Assembly: GCA_027083665.1 (NCBI GenBank)
Contig: JALWNV010000124.1
Location: forward strand, 1 to 5,051
Origin: Helicobacteraceae bacterium
Lineage (GTDB): Bacteria > Campylobacterota > Campylobacteria > Campylobacterales > Sulfurimonadaceae
Direction: 5' to 3'
DNA length: 5,051 bases
Shown in pieces: positions 4,809 to 5,051 of this stretch (position 1 is the stretch's first letter; every line of letters starts with the position of its first letter). Under the pieces are notes generated by a model that was not told the origin of the DNA, made no database searches, and saw only the letters and a program-made list of their open reading frames with translations. Position numbers and translations under genes: made by a program.

Positions 4809-5051
4809 ATGTTAAAAACACTCGCGATTACAACATTCATCGCCCTGATCGCTTTGAGCGGCTGCAGCGATTCGAAACAAAAACAGCCCGACGAAAGCGC
4901 CAACGCGCTGATCGCCAAAACGCAGTACCGCCTGGTTTCGCTCGATGGCAAGCCGATAACCGTCACCAAAGAGGGGCCCAACTTTGTGACCGACGGAGTC
5001 GCCGAGCCGGTCGTCGTCTACGATATTTTCGCGACATGGTGCCCGCCCTGC
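4809..5051 (+). CDS. Thioredoxin-fold (TlpA/ResA-like) lipoprotein, 5' part; cut at the right edge
   Basis: The frame is open from ATG 4809 to the window end, giving 81 residues. A short signal peptide ends in the lipobox LSGC (16-19), so the mature protein would be lipid-anchored through C19 on the outer side of the inner membrane or at the outer membrane. After a polar linker (20-37), the segment YRLVSLDGKPITV opens a thioredoxin fold of the TlpA/AhpC-TSA type, and VVVYDIFATWCPPC (68-81) supplies the redox motif, with C78 and C81 as the active-site pair; the window stops at C81. Such proteins reduce or exchange disulfides in the periplasm, often for cytochrome c maturation. The ribosome-binding site is weak (CAGGT, about 10 bases upstream). 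The position beside the cyclo-ligase and rny matches the lipoprotein Cj1207c of C. jejuni as I recall it. Substrate unknown. Confidence 0.9.
   Translation, partial: MLKTLAITTFIALIALSGCSDSKQKQPDESANALIAKTQYRLVSLDGKPITVTKEGPNFVTDGVAEPVVVYDIFATWCPPC

Noticed and set aside
4754..4981. A 75-codon minus-strand frame opposite the thioredoxin-like lipoprotein
   Set aside because: Antisense to a frame with a clear lipobox and WCPPC motif; no domain of its own.
1..5051. CRISPR array, mobile element, tRNA or toxin-antitoxin pair
   Set aside because: No spaced repeat array, transposase-like frame, tRNA cloverleaf or known small toxin pair could be found on either strand by eye.

Overview
The window reads like a chromosomal segment of a free-living Campylobacterota (epsilonproteobacterium) of the Sulfurimonas/Sulfuricurvum/Sulfurovum kind. 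The basis is threefold: the RNase Y sequence has the style I know from this group (KH motif followed by KTLEMVLGVD), the promoters look like bare -10 boxes without an obvious -35, and the order thioredoxin-like lipoprotein / 5-formyl-THF cyclo-ligase / rny matches, from memory, Campylobacter jejuni Cj1207c-Cj1208-Cj1209. Genus cannot be fixed from the sequence alone. Base composition is mixed, with a GC-rich rny beside AT-rich patches in the cyclo-ligase gene and the intergenic regions. No tRNA, rRNA, insertion sequence, CRISPR array or phage gene was seen.

Layout, left to right. (1) The left edge holds the 5' part of a minus-strand DUF2231 membrane-protein gene (1-324). (2) Divergent from it is a FieF-like cation diffusion facilitator (401-1288); the 76-base gap contains a near-perfect inverted repeat whose two ends both spell a TAAAAT -10 box. 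(3) Next on the plus strand is a secreted monoheme c-type protein of the DUF3365/Tll0287-like family (1385-1963). (4) Convergent with it, 18 bases away, is a stand-alone CZB zinc-binding-domain protein (1982-2437, minus). (5) Then a minus-strand pair: the 5-formyltetrahydrofolate cyclo-ligase gene (4129-4728), whose end overlaps the start of rny (2604-4172) by 44 bases, so the two are probably co-transcribed and translationally coupled. (6) Divergent from that operon, the right edge carries the first 81 codons of a lipoprotein with a thioredoxin fold, cut exactly at its CPPC active site.

How the parts fit. The right half is a conserved housekeeping block: folate one-carbon metabolism, membrane-anchored RNA decay, and periplasmic thiol-disulfide chemistry. 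The left half is more accessory: a metal exporter, an extracytoplasmic heme protein with a likely His/Cys heme, and a zinc/redox-sensing CZB protein, which loosely share a metal and redox theme, although they do not form one operon. No clearly new multi-gene system is visible. The items most worth a second look are the symmetrical divergent promoter with a possibly leaderless transporter mRNA, the loss of the site-B metal ligands in the transporter, the stand-alone CZB protein, and RNA hairpins around the rny start.
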